Source: Planctomycetota bacterium (GTDB lineage Bacteria; Planctomycetota; Planctomycetia; Gemmatales; Gemmataceae). Taken from it: a stretch of 64,000 nucleotides of DNA. The position numbers and the translations under genes were made by a program. A model generated the notes under the pieces. It worked only from the letters and a program-made list of their open reading frames with translations, made no database searches and was not told where the DNA came from. The stretch lies in contig JACPPF010000089.1 of the NCBI GenBank assembly GCA_016191165.1, positions 1-64,000 on the forward strand, read 5' to 3'. This document shows, piece after piece, positions 32,436 through 41,816 of this stretch (position 1 is its first letter; every line of letters starts with the position of its first letter).

Positions 32436-32610
32436 GATCTCGCCGACGATGAGTCAGCCCGGTTACCCACCGAGGACCGGCAGATGGTCTCGCTCCAGTA
32501 TGTCCCAGAGAATCAGGTTTCCATGCGCCTGCTGAGCTTGTCGCGGGCCCGTTTTTCGGGCACAATGGAAAAGCCCCTTCAGCGACGTTGTTGACATCGA
32601 GGTTGCTGCC

Positions 32611-35600
32611 ATGAGAACGCTACGCTGGTCCGTTGTGGTTCTGCTGACCTTTGTGGCCGGCGCGCGCGCGGACGACTGGCCGGTGGCGCGCGGGCCGTCG
32701 CGCGAGCCCCTGCCCTACCGCTACGATGCCAGGGTTCTCAAGACCATCCCCAGGGACGTTCTCGACGATTCCGCCGCGTGCGTACTCTATTCCGGCACCA
32801 CGCACCTGCTGGAACCGGATGGGACGGATGTTGGGATTTCCCATGAGGTCACTCGGCTCAATAGCCGAAAGGGCATCGATCGTTACGGCGAATATCGTTC
32901 GATCATCTTTGATCCGATGTACGACAAGTTGACGCTCAACGAGGCCCGCATCATCAAGGCCGATGGGAAGATCGTGCCGATCGAGGCGAAGCATGTGCAT
33001 CTGCGCGATGTGGTCACCGATTTTCAGGTTTACAATCAGGACAAGCAGCTGGTCATCTCGTTCCCCAACCTCCAGGTCGGCGATATCTACGAGGTCAAAT
33101 GGACGGTGCGCAACAAAACGCCGGAGTTCGCGGGGCATTTCTATTCGCGCTACACCTTCGGGGACGACAGCGTTTTCGTCTTGCGCGACGAATACCGCGT
33201 GCGCCTTCCAAAAAATAAAGTGCTCAAGCACAAGGTCATCAACGGCAGCGTCAACCTGGTCGTCACCGAAAAGGATGGCGAAAAGCTCTATCACTGGAGC
33301 ACGACCCATCGCCGGCGGCTCCCGCGGGAGGAGGAGAGGCCTTCGCGCGAGGAAGTGCGTTTGCAGCTGATGGTGTCCACGTTCCCGTCGTGGGAGGCAA
33401 TCGGGAAATGGAAGCAGACGCTGCGCAAGGACTGCTGGAAATGCACGCCGGAGATCAGCCGGGTGGTCGAGGAAGTCACGCGCGGCAAGCAGGCGCCGAT
33501 CGAGAAAGCGAAGGCGCTGACCTACTGGGTGCGGCAGAACGTGCGTTATCTTTCGCGGGCGCACGGCGGGCTGGGCTATACCCCGCACCAGCCGCATCAA
33601 GTGCTGGCCAACCGTTACGGCGACTGCAAGGACCAGGTACAGCTTCTGGCGGTGATGATGCGCGAAATCGGCCTGCCCGCCTGGCTGGTGACGCTGGGCA
33701 CGCAGGACGACGGACAGGTCGAGCCCGACGTCCCCTCGCCCTGGGGCTCGCACGCCATTCTGTGGACGCACATTGACGGGAAGGACTACTGGATCGACAC
33801 GACCGTCGCGCTGGCCGCCTGGGATTTTCTGCCGCGCGCCGACCGCGATCGCCAGACCTATTTGACAAAAGACGCCGAGGTGCGGCTCGTGAAGACACCC
33901 GCCTTCACGGCGGACGACTATCGCATCGAGCAGACCACCCGGGTCGCCATTCAACCCGACGGCACGTCGCGGTGCCAGCGGCGGGCCACGTATCACGGCT
34001 CGGCGGCCTGGACGCGGCGCGACAAATGGTATGACGTTCCAGCCGGCGAACGCCGGCGCAGTGTGACGGCGGAACTACAGGACGCGCATGGCAAGGCCCG
34101 GCTGCTCAACCTCAAGATCGATGAAAAGCGGTTGCTCGATTTCGATCGGCCCGTGCGCGCCGACATCGAGTTCGAAGTGCCCAAGCAATTCACCGGCGAA
34201 GCAACCCGCGAAGGCAGCCTCACGGACAGTCCGGTTTTCACCTGGTTTCTCGGTTACAACATCGACCTGGAGCGCCGGCTGGCGTATCAACTGCCGATGC
34301 CGTTTGAATCCATCCATCACTACATCGTGGAGTTGTCCCCGGCGCTGCGGCTGGATGTCGCGCCAGAGTCGCAGGAGGTGAAAAGCCGCTGGGGTTCGTT
34401 CAAGCTCAAGGTGGCTCAGGACGAGAAAAACCCGCGCCGGCTGGACTTACACATGCACATGCGCCTGGAGAAGACGCGCATCGAAAGGCCGGATTTCGCG
34501 GAGTTTCAGCGCTTTCAGGAAAAGGTGGCAGGCGCCTACCGCGTCTGGCTGGGGTTGAAGCCGACGGCGGATCTCGCCGACGCGCCCGCCCTGGAAAAGC
34601 TGTTGACGCGGGAGGGGACGCGCGATCCCGAGCTGGTGCGCATCCTCGCCCGGCTGTATCTGGATAACGAACGCCCGGCGGACGCGCGGCGCGTTCTTGC
34701 CAGGGCGTCCCCGCGTTTTCCGAAGGATCGCGCCCTCTGGGAAATGCGCGTCAGCGCGGCGGAGAACAACGCGGAAGAGGAGAGCCTCTACCGGGTCATG
34801 GTACGGCAATTTCCCGATGACCCCAAGTACGCCATCGCCCTCGGCGCCGCCTGTGTTCGCCGCAAGGACTTCGGTGAAGCCGCGAGAATCCTCACGCCCC
34901 TCACCAAGCACCGACTCGCACCGGTGCGCGGCATGGCGCACTATCAACTGGCCCGCAACGCCGATCGGCAGGATAACCCCAAACAAGCGTTGAAGCATTT
35001 GCAAAGCGCGCTGGTCACCGATTCCGCGTCCCTGGCATCGCTCGACGCGCTTCACCTCAAGGCGCGGGTCCACAAGAAATTGGGCCAGGTCAAGGAAGCC
35101 CTGGCCTCGCTTCAGGCCGCCGTCGAGGCTGACCCGAACGATCGCCTGGCCCTGGAATCAATGATCCAGCTCGAAATGAAAAACGGCATGACCGCGGAGG
35201 CGCTTAACCACCTCCGGCAATTCACCGTGGCGGCTCAGAAGGATTCGTCGAGTCTGGCCAGGGCGGCGGACCTGCACCTGCAAATGCGCCGGCTCGACGA
35301 CGCCTTCGAACTGGCGACACGCGCCTGTAGTTTCGGTTTCCACGCCAACGGGCATCGCGTGCTGGGCCTGGTGCATCTGGAAAAACGCCAATATGCCCAG
35401 GCGGTGTTCAACCTCGATCGCGGCCACCTCGACGGACCAGCGTTGACCGGGTTGATCCGGGCGCACCTGCGCCAGGGCAACCTCGACGCCGCGCTTCGGC
35501 GCGCCCAAGAGATCGGCAAAATCGAAAACCCCGACGCGACCCTGCTCGCCCTCAAAAAAACCGTCACGGCGCAGGCGCGCGAAGGCGAGCGGTTGGTCAA

Positions 35601-36123
35601 GGAGTGGCATCCAGCGAAGGAGCAGGCCGCACGGGCGCATCGCGCGGTCGGCCGCTATCTCTGCGCCACGCTCGGCCTTGAGGAGCACTGGCCGCGCGAA
35701 GAAGTGGAACACCTGGCGCTGGCCGACGAAGGCGCCGATTTCGCGCCGGTGCTGGCCCTGCAAGGTCTCATCCTTCTGGAGAAAGGGCAGCTACGCACGG
35801 CGCTGGCGCGCGCGAATGCGGCCATCAAGCTGCAAAAGACGGAAGCACGTGGGTTTTTTGTTCGCGGCCGGGTGCAACTGGAACAGGGCAAAAGCGCGGC
35901 GGCCGTGACAACGTTGCGCCGCGCCACGCAACTCACGCAGAGCAAGGACGCGCTGGTCTTGCACTGGCTTGCCGCCGCTCTCCTGGAGGAAGGCCGGACC
36001 AGGGAAGCCATCGAGACGCAACGTCTCGCGACGCTGCTGCGCCCGGACGACGCCCAAATGCGCGAGCAGCTCCGCAGAATGGAAAAACGGCTCTCGAGCG
36101 TTGAGAACGAGAAGACACGCTGA
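32611..36123 (+). CDS. Secreted DUF3857 / transglutaminase-like / TPR protein
   Basis: A 1170-residue protein with a signal peptide (residues 1-20). DUF3857 spans about 50-230 (GTDVGISHEVTRLNSRKGID; FPNLQVGDIYEVKWTVRNKT). A transglutaminase-like domain follows at about 290-400, with Cys in YGDCKDQVQLL, His in GSHAILWTHIDG and Asp in DYWIDTTVALA, so the triad looks complete. A DUF3858-like beta domain spans about 430-640. From about 660 onward there are at least ten TPR-like helical hairpins (ALASLQAAVEADPNDRLALE; GFFVRGRVQLEQGKSAAAVT). Proteins of this plan act outside the cytoplasm with unknown substrates; the TPRs should bind partners. Confidence 0.88.
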   Translation: MRTLRWSVVVLLTFVAGARADDWPVARGPSREPLPYRYDARVLKTIPRDVLDDSAACVLYSGTTHLLEPDGTDVGISHEVTRLNSRKGIDRYGEYRSIIFDPMYDKLTLNEARIIKADGKIVPIEAKHVHLRDVVTDFQVYNQDKQLVISFPNLQVGDIYEVKWTVRNKTPEFAGHFYSRYTFGDDSVFVLRDEYRVRLPKNKVLKHKVINGSVNLVVTEKDGEKLYHWSTTHRRRLPREEERPSREEVRLQLMVSTFPSWEAIGKWKQTLRKDCWKCTPEISRVVEEVTRGKQAPIEKAKALTYWVRQNVRYLSRAHGGLGYTPHQPHQVLANRYGDCKDQVQLLAVMMREIGLPAWLVTLGTQDDGQVEPDVPSPWGSHAILWTHIDGKDYWIDTTVALAAWDFLPRADRDRQTYLTKDAEVRLVKTPAFTADDYRIEQTTRVAIQPDGTSRCQRRATYHGSAAWTRRDKWYDVPAGERRRSVTAELQDAHGKARLLNLKIDEKRLLDFDRPVRADIEFEVPKQFTGEATREGSLTDSPVFTWFLGYNIDLERRLAYQLPMPFESIHHYIVELSPALRLDVAPESQEVKSRWGSFKLKVAQDEKNPRRLDLHMHMRLEKTRIERPDFAEFQRFQEKVAGAYRVWLGLKPTADLADAPALEKLLTREGTRDPELVRILARLYLDNERPADARRVLARASPRFPKDRALWEMRVSAAENNAEEESLYRVMVRQFPDDPKYAIALGAACVRRKDFGEAARILTPLTKHRLAPVRGMAHYQLARNADRQDNPKQALKHLQSALVTDSASLASLDALHLKARVHKKLGQVKEALASLQAAVEADPNDRLALESMIQLEMKNGMTAEALNHLRQFTVAAQKDSSSLARAADLHLQMRRLDDAFELATRACSFGFHANGHRVLGLVHLEKRQYAQAVFNLDRGHLDGPALTGLIRAHLRQGNLDAALRRAQEIGKIENPDATLLALKKTVTAQAREGERLVKEWHPAKEQAARAHRAVGRYLCATLGLEEHWPREEVEHLALADEGADFAPVLALQGLILLEKGQLRTALARANAAIKLQKTEARGFFVRGRVQLEQGKSAAAVTTLRRATQLTQSKDALVLHWLAAALLEEGRTREAIETQRLATLLRPDDAQMREQLRRMEKRLSSVENEKTR

Positions 36124-36169
36124 CGCCTCGAAAGACCTACCGTCGCTTACGCTTCAGGCTCGTACAACC

Positions 36170-37273
36170 TCACGTTGCTGTCGCATATCGGTGCGTCGGC
36201 GTCGGCCGGCCAGGGCGGAAGCTCTGCGTCTTGGCGTCGGCCGCGGTTGCCCCGTATTTCGTGCAAATTGCCCGCACCGTTTGTTCGACGTGTTGCCGCA
36301 GGATGGCCGGGTCCATGGCGACTCGGGCGTTGACGATCAAGTCGGTCTCCTTCACCTGGCAGCGCGACGGCAGCGAAAGCGTCGCTTCCCCATCGCTGCT
36401 GACCAGATTGGCAACGCCGAAGAAGCCTTCCCACAAACCGATCGCCTTCAGATGGGCCACTTCCGCGCCGGCGCCTTGGAGCGACTGTTGCAGGTCGCTC
36501 AAAACGTCCATCAGAAACGAATCCAGGGCGAACGGCTGTGCCGCCGTGACGCGCACGCTGCTGTTCAGCCAGCCCAGCTCGGCCTCGCCCTCGGCGTAAG
36601 TGTCGTAGTCGATGTCAAGAATCTTGCGGCCAAAGGCGCCTTGTTGATTGAGCAGCTCATGCACAGCGTCAAAGCCATGCCCGGTCTTGGCGGAGACGCG
36701 CAGAACGGGAACGCCCGGGTACTGTTGATTGACCAGGCCCGCGATTTCGTCGATTTGCGCCGCGGCGAGTTCGTCGATGCGATTGAGCAAGATGGCGTCG
36801 GCCTCTTCGAGTTGCTTGCGAAAAATATACGCCGCTTTCGGTGAGAAACCGCGGCCGGTTTCGTTGCGAAGGATTTTCAGTCCATGACTCGGCTTGAACA
36901 AGACGGGGTAAGGCGCCACGCTGAAGCGGGCGCCATAGAGGTCCTTGAGCGGTTGCACGACGGTTGCCACCAGGTCGGTGCAACTGCCAACGGGTTCGGC
37001 GAGAATGACATCCGGGCGTTGCACATTTTCCAGGGCGCCGACCTTGTCGATGAGGTCGGTGAATTTGCAGCAGAAACAGGCGCCGGCGACCTCCTCGACC
37101 GAGAAACCCTGCTCGCGCAACGTGTGCGTATCGACCAGGTCGTCGGCCTGATCATTGGTGACGATGCCCACGCGCTGGCCTTGACTCATGAAGTGCTGCG
37201 CCAGCCGGCCCAGGGCGGTGGTTTTACCCGCGCCAAGAAAGCCGCCGAGCATGATGAAACGGATCGTGGTCAT
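36170..37273 (-). CDS. CobW/COG0523-type GTPase (metal chaperone family)
   Basis: A 367-residue protein starting [20 protein letters not shown]. The P-loop [10 protein letters not shown] is at about 10-19, the metal-binding GACFCC (CxCC motif) near 65, [14 protein letters not shown] gives the switch region near 90, and [10 protein letters not shown] the NKxD-like base-recognition motif near 165 (NRID instead of NKxD). The C-terminal half has a CobW_C-like region. COG0523 GTPases deliver zinc, cobalt or other metals. It is convergent with the TPR gene and divergent from the zinc-ribbon protein; no metal enzyme is adjacent. Confidence 0.85.
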   Translation of the reverse strand: MTTIRFIMLGGFLGAGKTTALGRLAQHFMSQGQRVGIVTNDQADDLVDTHTLREQGFSVEEVAGACFCCKFTDLIDKVGALENVQRPDVILAEPVGSCTDLVATVVQPLKDLYGARFSVAPYPVLFKPSHGLKILRNETGRGFSPKAAYIFRKQLEEADAILLNRIDELAAAQIDEIAGLVNQQYPGVPVLRVSAKTGHGFDAVHELLNQQGAFGRKILDIDYDTYAEGEAELGWLNSSVRVTAAQPFALDSFLMDVLSDLQQSLQGAGAEVAHLKAIGLWEGFFGVANLVSSDGEATLSLPSRCQVKETDLIVNARVAMDPAILRQHVEQTVRAICTKYGATAADAKTQSFRPGRPTPTHRYATAT

Positions 37274-37534
37274 GGTGATGATATCCTCGATTGGCTCCGG
37301 GCCCGAGCGCCAGCAAACGGCGATCAGCGATCTCACGCGGCCCTTCGCTGGCGCTCAGGCTCGGATCGGGGCCCGCGCACTCGTCCTTCCATTCTATGGA
37401 TCAAGCCGGCCGCCCGAAAAAAACCAGCGCCGCGGACTGGCCAAGCAGGCCGCATTTGGGGTAAACTGTTGGAGAACGCCCACGAGCGGTCGGCCTTACA
37501 CAAAATCAATTCTCGGCGTGCGGAGCAATCGGCA

Positions 37535-40456
37535 ATGGCTATCTCCATGAACTGTCCCAATTGCATGGCCCAGTTTCACCTCGACGAAGAATTGCTCGGG
37601 AAGAAGGTGAAGTGCCAAAAGTGCGCGGCGGTTTTCACGGTGTCGCAGCCGAGCGCGCCCGAGCCGACGGCGCCGGCGGCGCTGACGCCCGAAGAGGAGA
37701 GCATCGTCCCCAAGCTGGAGCTGGACGATCCGCCCGCGGCGCCGACGCCCGGGACGGAGGTCTCGTCCACGCCCTTGCCGAAAACGCCGGCATGGGGGGA
37801 TGACGACGAGGAAAAAGATCGCGACCGGAAAGAGCCGCCGAAGCCGCCGCCCGCGCGAAAGCGGAGCGACCCATCGCGAGGGCCCCGGCGGGATGCGCCT
37901 GAAAAATCAGGCTCGGGCATGATGGTCGTCGTGCTGTTGCTGGTGGGCGTCGGCCTGCTTTCGTGCCTGGGCTGCGTCGGTGTCGGCGCAGTCTGGTTCG
38001 TCATGGAACGCCACCACGATGGTGGTTTTGACAACCCGCCCCGCGTCAACCCCCCGATCGCCGTCGCCGACAAAAGGGACGGCTTCGTCAAGGATGGCGT
38101 CAACAACAAGGGCCAGGCGCCGGCCGTCAACGTTGACTTTGGTGTCAACGGCGTTTTCACGGCAAATCACCGCATCGAGTTCACCGATCAACCGGCCCCC
38201 ATTGGCCTGTTCAACCACAAACGTCACCGCGTTTACCTTGCGCAAATGGAAGCAGGGCAAACCTACCAGATCGACATGAGCGCGGACTTCTTTTTCGACG
38301 CCTACCTCTACGTCATGGAAAACAACAACATCCTGGTCCAGGACGACGACGGCGGCGGCAACCACAACGCGCGCATCGTGTTTCGGCCCACGCGCACCGG
38401 GCAGTACCGCATCATTGCCACCTCGCTGGGCGGAAACGCGACGGGCCCATTCACGCTGACGGTGCGCCGCAACGATCCGAGCAAAGACCCGGCCATGAAT
38501 CCGCCCCTGTTCGCGCTAAATGATCTTTCTTATCGTGTTTACACCTACAAGTTCAACGAGACCCCCGTCGCCGACGCGGTCTGGGCCCGCGACGGCAAGC
38601 ACTTCTTCATCCTGGGCCGCACCGGACTGCTCCAACGCGTCAACGCCGAAACCGGCAAGACCGAGAAGATGACCCTCCTGGAAGGGCAGTTCAACGATAG
38701 CGCCATCATGCAGATGTCCTCCGCCGGCCTGGTCGTTGCCACGCCGATGGAAAATCGGGTCCGCGTGTACGATCCGAACAATCCGGCCGTGGTCAAGAAA
38801 AACTTGTTCGTGCAGAACGTGCGCCGCCTCACCTCGGGGCCCGGCGCCAGCGTCGCCGTCGTGCAGGTCTTCGAGTTCGGGGCCACCAACCTGCGTGTCC
38901 TCGACCTCGAGCGCGGCATCGTCGGGTTGCCGATCCGCTGGAATACCGCCAGTCCCTGGATCACGCTGTCGCCCGATGGGAAATTCCTGTTCCACACCGA
39001 TGCCGGCAAACTCCAGCGGCATCGCATTAACGGGCTCACCCTGGCCTTCGAGGAAAGCAGCCCGCAGGTTGTACAGTTTGGCGACGGCATCCATGTCAGC
39101 GCCGATAGCCAGTTCGTCTGCCTGTCCGGGCCGCCGACGTTCGCGCAACCGTTTGGCCATCCAACGCGCGGGCTTTACGTCTATCCCGCCGCCGCCTTGC
39201 AGAAACCTGCGGTGACCATCACGGGCAACCAGCCTCGGCACGTTGGCATTGACCCGAAGGCCGGCTGGTTTCTCGGCACTGACTCCATTCGCGCCCTGGT
39301 CCTTTACAAGCAGGACGGCATCTATTTCTCACAGCCCAGCATCCCCGGCGTATTCGCCTTCTCCGTCCGCGGCGTCACCGTCTCCCCCCTCGGCGGCGAA
39401 GCGCTGCTACGCACCGGCGATCGCGTCGCCTACCTTCGCCTGAAAAACAAAAACTCACCCATCGTAAAAATCGACGCCCCCCCCGCGAAAAAGGAAGATC
39501 GCTCGGTCGTCGGTACCGTTACCCGGACCGGCGGCTTCATGTTCAAGAATCTCAACCTGCGGCCCATCGGGGGTTTCGGCAGCCTCGGCGCCGACCCGTG
39601 CTGGGACGCGCAGGGAAAATACCTGTTCCATATCGATTCCGGCACAACCCTCATGAAAATCAACACCGATTTCAAGGTGGAGTCCAGCACGGATCTCGGC
39701 CAAACCTGCCGGTACCAGGCGCTGTCCGCCGAAGGTCTGGTGGTCATTCCCAGCAACGTGACGGAGCTTTGGCTGTACGATGCCCAGACCCTGGCCCGGC
39801 GAAAAACCATCACCCTGCAGCAGACAGCCTCACGACTGGCATCAGCGCCGAATACCCCCTACGCGTTCGTGGCGGCCCCGAATCTGATGAGGGTCGATCT
39901 AAAGGCGGGCACCGTCAACGCCGCGCAGGTCGAAGGCAAGCCATTCGGTTTCCAGGGCGTCAAGAACATCGCCGTGTCCCCCGATGGCAAGTACCTTTTC
40001 CTGCAAGCGTCCGACTTCTGGCTGCACCGCATTCGCATCGACGGCGCCCGCCTCGTCCACGAGTCGGCCAAGGAGCCGATTGTCCGTTCCACGGCATCCT
40101 TCGCGATATCGCAGGACAGCAAGCAGATGGCGGTCTGTTATCTGACAGCCCTGAAAGGCTCGGCCGCCAAGCTAACCCAGACAAACATATACGCAATCGA
40201 CAACTGGGGCGTGCCCGCGTACACCCTGCAAATGCGAATCCGCAGCATCGCTTTTGCCGACGGTGGGGCGATCTTCGCCGATGTCCTCAAGGGAGGCGTT
40301 CGCCATTACCCGAACCCCGCCAAGGCTGAATTCAACTACAATTCCTGGTCGCCGATCTCCCTGGGGCGCCGCATCATCGGTCGGCCCGGCAGCAACGGAT
40401 GCCTGGTTCTCACCACCGGTTCGACGCAATGGGTGGAGCCGATACCGAAGAACTAA
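37535..40456 (+). CDS. Zinc-ribbon, membrane-anchored protein with PPC-like and beta-propeller domains
   Basis: A 973-residue protein from ATG 37535 (MAISMNCPNCMAQFHLDEEL); the frame is open upstream but lacks the family-like start. Residues 7-33 form an MJ0042-like ribbon (CPNC...CQKC). A Pro/Asp/Lys-rich linker leads to one transmembrane helix near 130-155 (MMVVVLLLVGVGLLSCLGCV). Next is a prepeptidase C-terminal-like beta domain (HRVYLAQMEAGQTYQIDMSA, DAYLYVMENNNILVQDDDGG). From about 330 there are repeated blades of a WD40/YVTN-type propeller (ITLSPDGKFLFHTDAGKL; NIAVSPDGKYLFLQASDF). The ribbon would be cytoplasmic and the propeller outside. Confidence 0.82.
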   Translation: MAISMNCPNCMAQFHLDEELLGKKVKCQKCAAVFTVSQPSAPEPTAPAALTPEEESIVPKLELDDPPAAPTPGTEVSSTPLPKTPAWGDDDEEKDRDRKEPPKPPPARKRSDPSRGPRRDAPEKSGSGMMVVVLLLVGVGLLSCLGCVGVGAVWFVMERHHDGGFDNPPRVNPPIAVADKRDGFVKDGVNNKGQAPAVNVDFGVNGVFTANHRIEFTDQPAPIGLFNHKRHRVYLAQMEAGQTYQIDMSADFFFDAYLYVMENNNILVQDDDGGGNHNARIVFRPTRTGQYRIIATSLGGNATGPFTLTVRRNDPSKDPAMNPPLFALNDLSYRVYTYKFNETPVADAVWARDGKHFFILGRTGLLQRVNAETGKTEKMTLLEGQFNDSAIMQMSSAGLVVATPMENRVRVYDPNNPAVVKKNLFVQNVRRLTSGPGASVAVVQVFEFGATNLRVLDLERGIVGLPIRWNTASPWITLSPDGKFLFHTDAGKLQRHRINGLTLAFEESSPQVVQFGDGIHVSADSQFVCLSGPPTFAQPFGHPTRGLYVYPAAALQKPAVTITGNQPRHVGIDPKAGWFLGTDSIRALVLYKQDGIYFSQPSIPGVFAFSVRGVTVSPLGGEALLRTGDRVAYLRLKNKNSPIVKIDAPPAKKEDRSVVGTVTRTGGFMFKNLNLRPIGGFGSLGADPCWDAQGKYLFHIDSGTTLMKINTDFKVESSTDLGQTCRYQALSAEGLVVIPSNVTELWLYDAQTLARRKTITLQQTASRLASAPNTPYAFVAAPNLMRVDLKAGTVNAAQVEGKPFGFQGVKNIAVSPDGKYLFLQASDFWLHRIRIDGARLVHESAKEPIVRSTASFAISQDSKQMAVCYLTALKGSAAKLTQTNIYAIDNWGVPAYTLQMRIRSIAFADGGAIFADVLKGGVRHYPNPAKAEFNYNSWSPISLGRRIIGRPGSNGCLVLTTGSTQWVEPIPKN

Positions 40457-40492
40457 GCGGCGCCGGCGACATAATTTCCCGGTTTGTCTTTC

Positions 40493-40550
40493 ACGAGCCG
40501 CGACCGTCAGGGAGCGGGAAGCCTGTACCGCCAACCGCTCCCTGACGGTC
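40493..40550. repeat. Palindromic repeat, family 'GCGACCGTCAGGGAGCG', copy 2 (right arm truncated)
   Basis: The left arm 40493-40517 is complete. The right arm 40535-40550 stops after GACGGTC, where CACAGAACTT replaces the expected GCGGCTCGT. It follows the propeller gene by 36 bases. Confidence 0.8.
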
Positions 40551-40563
40551 CACAGAACTTGAG

Positions 40564-40691
40564 TTCTCGCAAAGGCGCCAAGGACGCAAAGGCATTCAAT
40601 CCGAGGGAATCGCCTGTAATTGGCCCCTCTCCCTTTGTGCTCCTCTTTCGTTCTCTTGTCTTTCTTTGCGTCCTTGGCGTCTTTGCGAGAA
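40564..40691. repeat. Inverted repeat, 28-bp arms of 'TTCTCGCAAAG...' type
   Basis: Arms 40564-40591 and 40664-40691 pair with one mismatch around a 72-bp loop. Repeats beginning TTCTCGCAAAG and containing GCCAAGGACGCAAAG occur in many unrelated bacterial genomes. The gene-free stretch 40457-40837 consists mainly of this element and the two neighbouring palindromes. Confidence 0.8.
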
Positions 40692-40780
40692 ACAAAGACG
40701 GGATGTCGGCTGCCTCAAAAGTTCTTCGCATCGAGCGCAGAAGCCGAGAAGTGAGAATCTAATCGACCTGCCGGCCCACC

Positions 40781-40824
40781 CGCTTGCGGTTGCGCGGCGG
40801 GAATGGCGCCGCGCAACCGCAAGC
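40781..40824. repeat. Short palindrome upstream of the CitG-like gene
   Basis: Arms 40781-40799 (CGCTTGCGGTTGCGCGGCG) and 40807-40824 pair almost completely with a 7-bp loop. It ends 13 bases before the CitG-like start and would hide part of the leader. It resembles the arms at 11373. Confidence 0.75.
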
Positions 40825-40837
40825 AGTTGAATTCAAC

Positions 40838-41728
40838 ATGTCCAGTTCCGCGCACACCCTGGGAGACGTCGCACAGCTCGCCTGCACCTGGGAAGTCCTG
40901 GCACGCAAGGCGGGCAACGTGTGCCCCGGGCGCGAGTTTCCCGACCTCACCGTCAATGATTTTCTCGCCAGCGCCGCCGCCAGCGCGCCGATTCTGGATG
41001 ACGCCACGGGCCATCCGCTCGGCATCACGATTCTGCGCGCCATCGAGGCCACCCGCCGCGCGGTGAACACGAACACCAACCTCGGCATCGTGCTGCTGCT
41101 GGCGCCGCTGGCGGCGGTCCCTCTCGATCAGCCGTTGCAGCCTGCCCTGGACCGCATCTTGAAAAACACGACCGTGGCGGACTCTCGCAACGTCTACGCC
41201 GCGATTCGCCTGGCAAAACCCGGCGGGCTTGGAACGACCAGCGAGCAAGACCTTGCGAACGAGCCCACGCTCCCGCTGCGCGACGTGATGACGCTTGCCC
41301 GTCAGCACGACTTGATCGCGGCACAGTATGCCAGCGCCTTCGACCTGGTCCTTGCCTGGATGACCCCCGAACTGGTCGCGCGAACGCAACGACATGGGAA
41401 TATCGAACAGGCGATTGTCGCGGTCCAACTGGAATCCCTGGCCAGCCGGGGCGATAGCCTCGTCGCGCGAAAATGCGGCAACGCGGGCGAACTCGAAGTG
41501 CGTAAGCGGGCACAAGCGATTCTTGCGCTCGGCGGGTGGACCACGCCGGCGGGGTGTCAGGCGTATCTCGAATTCGACGCGTTCCTTCGTTCGCACAACC
41601 ATGTCCGCAACCCCGGTACGACGGCGGATCTGATCGCGGCCGCCCTGTTCGTCGCGCTGCGCGAAAAACGGATTGCTCCCGACATGCCGTTCACGTGGCA
41701 CGCTCATCCATTTTCGCGAACACCTTGA
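40838..41728 (+). CDS. CitG-like (triphosphoribosyl-dephospho-CoA synthase family) protein
   Basis: A 296-residue, all-helical soluble protein (MSSSAHTLGDVAQLACTWEV). The family-like features are the N-terminal ALACTWEVLA-type helix, VNDFLASAAASAPIL, NTNLGIVLLLAPLAAV (CitG consensus is NTHKGLIFLLGPLAAA or similar) and DVMTLARQHDLIAAQYAS. CitG proper makes the citrate-lyase cofactor precursor, but no citrate lyase is here. Related genes accompany C1-carrier (H4MPT/methanofuran) genes in methylotrophs and planctomycetes. Two ATP-grasp ligases follow on the same strand, suggesting a cofactor-building role. The position of H in the NTH motif is replaced here by N. Confidence 0.75.
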   Translation: MSSSAHTLGDVAQLACTWEVLARKAGNVCPGREFPDLTVNDFLASAAASAPILDDATGHPLGITILRAIEATRRAVNTNTNLGIVLLLAPLAAVPLDQPLQPALDRILKNTTVADSRNVYAAIRLAKPGGLGTTSEQDLANEPTLPLRDVMTLARQHDLIAAQYASAFDLVLAWMTPELVARTQRHGNIEQAIVAVQLESLASRGDSLVARKCGNAGELEVRKRAQAILALGGWTTPAGCQAYLEFDAFLRSHNHVRNPGTTADLIAAALFVALREKRIAPDMPFTWHAHPFSRTP

Positions 41729-41803
41729 AGGCGCTTTTCACGGCGTGGCGTTCGCGCGGCGGCGTGCGAGCGTTTCGCCGCAAGCGGCGGCGCGTCGAGC
41801 CCA

Positions 41804-41809
41804 TATAAT
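41804..41809 (+). promoter_or_regulatory. TATAAT box immediately before an ATG
   Basis: A perfect TATAAT lies 7 bases before the ATG at 41817, which itself has no ribosome-binding site. A start of transcription at or next to the ATG would give a leaderless mRNA. No good -35 box is visible. Confidence 0.4.
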
Positions 41810-41816
41810 CAAACCC